Below, in pieces: positions 12,385-15,839 of a stretch of DNA of 15,839 nucleotides. Location of the stretch: positions 1 through 15,839 of the forward strand of contig JAPFFX010000286.1 in NCBI GenBank assembly GCA_026645375.1. The letters are read 5' to 3'. A program made the position numbers and the translations under genes. The notes under the pieces are model-generated. The model saw only the letters and a list, made by a program, of their open reading frames with translations, was not told the DNA's origin and did not search any database. This DNA comes from Citricoccus sp. WCRC_4. GTDB lineage: Bacteria; Actinomycetota; Actinomycetes; Actinomycetales; Micrococcaceae. The stretch's first letter is position 1. Every line of letters starts with the position of its first letter.

Positions 12385-14595
12385 TCATCGGCGGAGGTCG
12401 AACCGGTCGAGCTCCATGACCTTGGACCAGGCCTCCGCGAAGTCGCGCACGAACTTCTCCGGGGCGTCGTCGGCGGCGTAGACCTCGGAGATGGCGCGCA
12501 ACTGGGAGTGGGAGCCGAAGACCAGGTCGGCGGCGGTGGCGGTCCACCGGACCTCGTCCTTGCCGAGGTCCCGGATCTCGAAGACCTCCTCGTCAGCCTG
12601 CGAGGCACTCCACTCCGTGCCGGCCCGGAGCAGATTGACGAAGAAGTCGTTGCTCAGTGTCCCGGGGCGGTCGGTGAGGACGCCGTGGGGCGACTGGCCG
12701 TGGTTGGCACCCAGGACCCGCAGTCCCCCCACCAGCACCGTCATCTCCGGCGCCGACAGGTTCAGCATGTACGCACGGTCGACGAGCAGGGTCTCCGCTG
12801 ACAGTTGCGTCCCGGGTGTGCGGAAGTTCCGGAATCCGTCGGCCTCCGGTTCCAGCACGGCGAAGGAGGCGACGTCGGTCTGCTCCTGGGTGGCGTCCGT
12901 GCGCCCCGGGTGGAACGGGACCCGGACCTCATGGCCGGCGCCGCGGGCCGCCTGCTCGACGGCCGCACAGCCACCGAGGACGATCAGGTCGGCCAGTGAG
13001 ACCCTCGTCGCGTCGGAACGGGACGCGTTGAACTCCTGCTGGATCCCCTCGAGGACGCGCAGCACCTCGGTCAGCCGGTCCGGCTCGTTGGCCGCCCAGC
13101 TGCGCTGCGGCTCCAGGCGGAGGCGGGCACCGTTGGCCCCGCCGCGGTTGTCGGTACTCCGGAAGCTGGCCGCGGAGGCCCAGGCCGCGGAGACCAGCTG
13201 TGACACCGTCAGCCCGGACTCCAGGACGCTCGCCTTCAGGCCGGCCACGTCCTCGTCGCCGATCAGCTCGTGGTCCACCTCCGGCACCGGGTCCTGCCAC
13301 AACTGCGGCTCGGGGACCCACGGACCCAGGTACCGGGAGACGGGACCCATGTCGCGGTGCAGCAGCTTGTACCAGGCCTTGGCGAACGCCTCGGCGAACT
13401 CCTCCGGGTTCTCGTGGTAGCGCCGGGAGATCTTCTCGTACACCGGGTCGCTGCGGAGCGCGAGGTCGGTCGTCAGCATGGTGGGCCGGTGCCTCCTGTC
13501 CGGGTCGTGGGCGTCCGGGACGGTCTCCGGCGCGTCCTTGGCCACCCACTGGTGGGCCCCGGCCGGGCTGGTGGTCAGTTCCCACTCATGGCCGAAGAGG
13601 TTGCCGAAGAAGCCGTTGCCCCACTGCGTGGGCGTGCTGGTCCAGGTGACCTCCAGGCCGCTGGTGATCGCATCGGCTCCCTTGCCGGAACCATAGGAGC
13701 TCATCCATCCCAGGCCCTGTGCGGACACCGGGCAGGCCGCCGGCTCGGGGCCCACCTGGTCGGCCGGCCCGGCGCCGTGGGTCTTGCCGAAGGTGTGTCC
13801 GCCGGCGATCAGTGCGACGGTCTCCTCGTCGTTCATCGCCATGCGGCCGAAGGTCTCGCGGATATCGTGGGCCGCGGCCACCGGGTCCGGGTTGCCGTTG
13901 GGACCCTCGGGGTTCACGTAGATGAGTCCCATCTGCACCGCGGCCAGCGGGCCGGAGAGTTCACGGTCACCGGCGTACCGCTCGTCCCCCAGCCAGGTGT
14001 CCTCCGGCCCCCAGAACATCTCCTCGGGCTCCCACACGTCCTCCCGCCCGAAGGCGAAGCCGAAGGTCTTGAAGCCCATGGACTCCAGCGCCACGTTCCC
14101 GGCGAGGACCAGCAGGTCGGCCCAGGAGACCTTCCGGCCGTACTTCTGCTTGATGGGCCAGAGCAGGCGCCGCGCCTTGTCCAGGTTGGCGTTGTCCGGC
14201 CAGCTGTTCAGGGGCTCGAACCGTTGGGCGCCGTCGCCGGCGCCGCCGCGGCCGTCGGCGATCCGGTAGGTGCCCGCGGAGTGCCAGCTCATCCGGATGA
14301 ACAGTCCGCCGTAGTGGCCGAAGTCGGCGGGCCACCAGTCCTGGGAGCTGGTCATGAGCTCGGTCAGGTCGCGTCTGAGCTCCTCGACGTCGAGGCCCGA
14401 GAACTCGCGTGCATAGTCGAAGCCACCGCCCAGCGGGTCGGTCGTCCTCGAGTGCTTGCGCAGCACGCCCAGGTCCAGGTGGTCGGGCCACCAGTCCTGG
14501 ATGGTCCGCGGACGGTGCCGCACGGGGGTGGGCGCGTCGATGACCGGGTTCTCGCTCTCGCTGCCGTGAACGGGCGCATCGGGTGTCGTGGACAT
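12385..14595 (-). CDS. katG: Catalase-peroxidase KatG
   Basis: A full-length 736-residue bifunctional haem catalase-peroxidase, which dismutates H2O2 and oxidises peroxidase substrates in the cytosol. The N-terminal domain has the distal RMSWHSAGTYR (Arg101, Trp104, His105), Tyr226 in QMGLIYVNPEGPNGNPDP, Met252 in FGRMAMNDEE, and proximal His267 in GGHTFGKTHGAG. Trp104-Tyr226-Met252 has exactly the spacing of the M. tuberculosis cross-link (107/229/255), so catalase activity is expected. Ser312 matches Mtb Ser315, the common isoniazid-resistance site, and is wild type. The C-terminal half is the usual inactive peroxidase duplication. The ATG at 14595 has AGGAAG six bases before it; the frame runs 97 codons further without protein-like sequence. 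No furA precedes it, unlike many actinobacteria. Very high confidence. Confidence 0.99.
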   Translation of the reverse strand: MSTTPDAPVHGSESENPVIDAPTPVRHRPRTIQDWWPDHLDLGVLRKHSRTTDPLGGGFDYAREFSGLDVEELRRDLTELMTSSQDWWPADFGHYGGLFIRMSWHSAGTYRIADGRGGAGDGAQRFEPLNSWPDNANLDKARRLLWPIKQKYGRKVSWADLLVLAGNVALESMGFKTFGFAFGREDVWEPEEMFWGPEDTWLGDERYAGDRELSGPLAAVQMGLIYVNPEGPNGNPDPVAAAHDIRETFGRMAMNDEETVALIAGGHTFGKTHGAGPADQVGPEPAACPVSAQGLGWMSSYGSGKGADAITSGLEVTWTSTPTQWGNGFFGNLFGHEWELTTSPAGAHQWVAKDAPETVPDAHDPDRRHRPTMLTTDLALRSDPVYEKISRRYHENPEEFAEAFAKAWYKLLHRDMGPVSRYLGPWVPEPQLWQDPVPEVDHELIGDEDVAGLKASVLESGLTVSQLVSAAWASAASFRSTDNRGGANGARLRLEPQRSWAANEPDRLTEVLRVLEGIQQEFNASRSDATRVSLADLIVLGGCAAVEQAARGAGHEVRVPFHPGRTDATQEQTDVASFAVLEPEADGFRNFRTPGTQLSAETLLVDRAYMLNLSAPEMTVLVGGLRVLGANHGQSPHGVLTDRPGTLSNDFFVNLLRAGTEWSASQADEEVFEIRDLGKDEVRWTATAADLVFGSHSQLRAISEVYAADDAPEKFVRDFAEAWSKVMELDRFDLRR

Positions 14596-14692
14596 GGGGT
14601 CTTCCTTTCGGGCCGGCGAGCCGGAAGGAACCGCCCCTGGTGTCCGGGGCGTCGGCTCCGCGGGGAGCGCCGGAGTGGTCTGCGGAGAGGCC

Positions 14693-14725
14693 GGGACCCT
14701 CGCGCGCCTCCCGGCGCGGGGTTCC
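14693..14725. repeat. Strong imperfect hairpin in the katG leader
   Basis: GGGACCC (14693-14699), a 3-base bulge, CGCGCC (14703-14708), loop TCCC, GGCGCG (14713-14718), GGGTTCC (14719-14725). Twelve pairs form, with one mismatch and the bulge. It is about 100 bases before the katG ATG, inside the leader if the upstream promoter is used. No T run follows, so a leader structure is as likely as a terminator. Confidence 0.5.
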
Positions 14726-14918
14726 TTCGGTCGACGGGACGTCATCCAGGGGCTGGAAGGGGACGGCGGGGAGAGGGCAGGGGAACGGATGGCGTCGACG
14801 AACGGGGCGATGCCGGCGCGGGAGGCGCACACGGTGTTCCTCCCGGTCACCGCGGTCCGGCCGGCCGACGAGGGCCCCTGCGGCACAACCGGTCATCCGG
14901 CCGCGCCACCACACCCCG

Positions 14919-14948
14919 AATTGTCGTGGTCGTCCGGGGGGCCGTCAA
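14919..14948 (-). promoter_or_regulatory. Candidate katG promoter
   Basis: On the minus strand TTGACG (14948-14943) and ACAATT (14924-14919) are 18 bases apart, the best sigma-70-like pair in the region and unusually AT-containing for this sequence. Transcription would begin near 14912, giving an untranslated leader of about 315 bases before katG. Confidence 0.45.
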
Positions 14949-14971
14949 GCAGTCGCGGCCGCTCCGGCGAC

Positions 14972-15007
14972 GACCCGGGATGCAACGGCACGCTACGGCA
15001 CCGGGTC
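14972..15007. terminator. Inverted repeat at the glycosyltransferase stop
   Basis: GACCCGG (14972-14978) and CCGGGTC (15001-15007) are perfect 7-bp arms around 22 bases, overlapping the stop codon. Placement suits a terminator for the glycosyltransferase gene, but the long loop and lack of a T run keep confidence low. Confidence 0.3.
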
Positions 15008-15839
15008 AGACGACCCGGACCGGTCCCCGGCCCGCCGGCGGCAGCAGGAATCGGTCCGGCTCCACCGCCAGCACCCCCGCCGAGGGGTCGTAGGTCCGGG
15101 CCTGTTCGGGCGGCAACCCGGCCGGCGCGGACTGCCGCACCAGGTCCCCTTCGGGACGGCGGATGTCCCGGATCACCGAGACGCAGATCCAGATCACGGC
15201 GGCCATGTGCAGCACGATCCCGGAGCCGTACCAGAGCGGGATCCACCAGGCCCCGCCACCGAACGCGCCCTCGGAGGTGATCCGGGCGGACTCCATCCAC
15301 ACCCCGCCCCAGTGGTAGGCCTCCGCCGCCTGCCAGATCCAGAACTGCCTCCAGTCCGGGCGGGCCAGGACCACCAGCGGGATCAGCCACATCACGAACT
15401 GCGGGGAGTACACCTTGCCCAGGAGCAGGAACGCGGCCACGATCAGCAGGCACAGCTGGGCCATCCGGGGCCGGGTCCGTGCCGATAACCCGAGCCAGGC
15501 GACTCCGAGGCAGCACAGCGCGAACAGCCCGTTGGAGATCAGGGAGAAGGTCTCCCCCGACCAGCCGGTCCAGGTGAAGGCCAGCCACATCGAGGAGAAG
15601 GACACCTCGCGGTCCCCGGAGAACGTGTAGAACCGGCTCCACTGGTCGAAGGCGGTGAGCATGAACGGGACGTTGACCGCCAGCCAGGCCGTCACGCCCG
15701 CGGCGAGCGATGCGAAGAACACCCGGAGCCGTCCGGTCCGCCAGCACAGCACCAGGATGGCGCCGAAGAAGAACAGCGGGTACAGCTTCATCGCCGCCCC
15801 CAGCCCGAGCACCACACCCGCCAGCACAGGGTGGTTCCG
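15006..15839 (-). CDS. GT87 / DUF2029-like membrane glycosyltransferase, 5' end outside window
   Basis: The visible 277 residues are the C-terminal part of a multispanning protein; the frame is open to the last base of the window. At least seven hydrophobic segments are seen, starting VLAGVVLGLGAAMKLYPLFFFGAILVL, a typical GT87 motif (GxxxKxYP). RFYTFSGDREVSFSSMWLAF sits in an outside loop and KVYSPQFVMWLIPL resembles the family's late conserved segment. A polar tail of about 55 residues follows the last membrane helix. GT87 enzymes use polyprenyl-phosphate sugars, often mannose, to build envelope glycans outside the membrane. It points the same way as katG but is 410 bases away with likely separate transcription. 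Family fairly confident; sugar and acceptor unknown. Confidence 0.83.
   Translation of the reverse strand, partial: RNHPVLAGVVLGLGAAMKLYPLFFFGAILVLCWRTGRLRVFFASLAAGVTAWLAVNVPFMLTAFDQWSRFYTFSGDREVSFSSMWLAFTWTGWSGETFSLISNGLFALCCLGVAWLGLSARTRPRMAQLCLLIVAAFLLLGKVYSPQFVMWLIPLVVLARPDWRQFWIWQAAEAYHWGGVWMESARITSEGAFGGGAWWIPLWYGSGIVLHMAAVIWICVSVIRDIRRPEGDLVRQSAPAGLPPEQARTYDPSAGVLAVEPDRFLLPPAGRGPVRVV

Larger units (their letters stand above)
14596..15005. other. 410-bp region upstream of katG
   Basis: No gene is supported and no furA remnant is visible on either strand. From the glycosyltransferase side it contains a 7-bp inverted repeat overlapping that gene's stop, a candidate katG promoter (14919-14948), about 190 bases without recognisable features, a strong GC-rich hairpin (14693-14725) and smaller GC inverted repeats such as CGCCCC/GGGGCG (14632-14651). 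Confidence 0.7.

Noticed and set aside
14596..14886. 97-codon N-terminal extension of katG
   Set aside because: Pro/Arg/Ser-rich and unlike KatG; a good ribosome site precedes the ATG at 14595, which gives the usual length.
13270..15093. Long + strand frame (607 codons) opposite katG
   Set aside because: Antisense to a certain katG; no recognisable domain and no ribosome site.
1..15839. Mobile element, CRISPR array, tRNA or rRNA
   Set aside because: No transposase or integrase frame, no regularly spaced repeats, no cloverleaf or rRNA-like segment was seen on either strand.

Overview
The window is GC-rich throughout. Its genes show strong G/C bias at third codon positions, frequent GTG starts, GTGA/ATGA stop-start overlaps and families typical of Actinobacteria: DUF305, Csp-like Cys-rich bundles, DUF4118 kinases, GT87 membrane proteins. 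I read it as chromosomal DNA of a high-GC actinobacterium, probably Micrococcales, though no rRNA or other marker here fixes the genus. I see no transposase, integrase, tRNA, rRNA or CRISPR array.

Left part (1-5562) is a copper/metal-handling block. A DUF305 protein on the + strand, cut by the window start, faces a minus-strand gene run that reads, in transcription order: an 18-Cys four-helix-bundle (Csp-like) copper-binding protein, a DUF302 protein, a small SHOCT membrane protein and a Tat-exported multicopper oxidase. The last two are joined by a GTGA overlap. Upstream of this run, in the same orientation, lies an OmpR-family response regulator and its histidine kinase, also joined by GTGA. 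The kinase has a short His/Met-rich loop between its two membrane segments, as expected of a Cu/Ag sensor. Between the kinase gene and the Csp-like gene is a perfectly tandem pair of 11-bp direct repeats, the layout OmpR/PhoB-type regulators bind. I propose that the regulator acts there. No copper ATPase, CopZ or CsoR is visible.

Middle part (5563-8008): a 428-bp gap with several small repeats, a + strand DUF418 multispanning membrane protein, and a poorly coding stretch whose only credible gene is a short minus-strand lipoprotein. That lipoprotein may be the truncated front end of a larger exported protein.

Right part (8009-12183): a second two-component system, KdpD-like (DUF4118 membrane part, GAF-like region, kinase core, but no N-terminal KdpD/Usp module) and KdpE-like, overlapping by ATGA. 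It converges, with a 21-bp gap, on a large APC-superfamily permease that keeps several positions of the KimA potassium-transporter pattern. I infer that these three genes form a potassium or ion homeostasis unit without the KdpFABC pump.

Far right (12385-15839): a complete catalase-peroxidase KatG with all active-site residues but no furA in front of it, a 410-bp upstream region with a candidate promoter and a strong hairpin, and the C-terminal part of a GT87/DUF2029-type membrane glycosyltransferase running off the window end. Copper oxidation and storage, peroxide removal and ion homeostasis together give the segment a stress-tolerance character.
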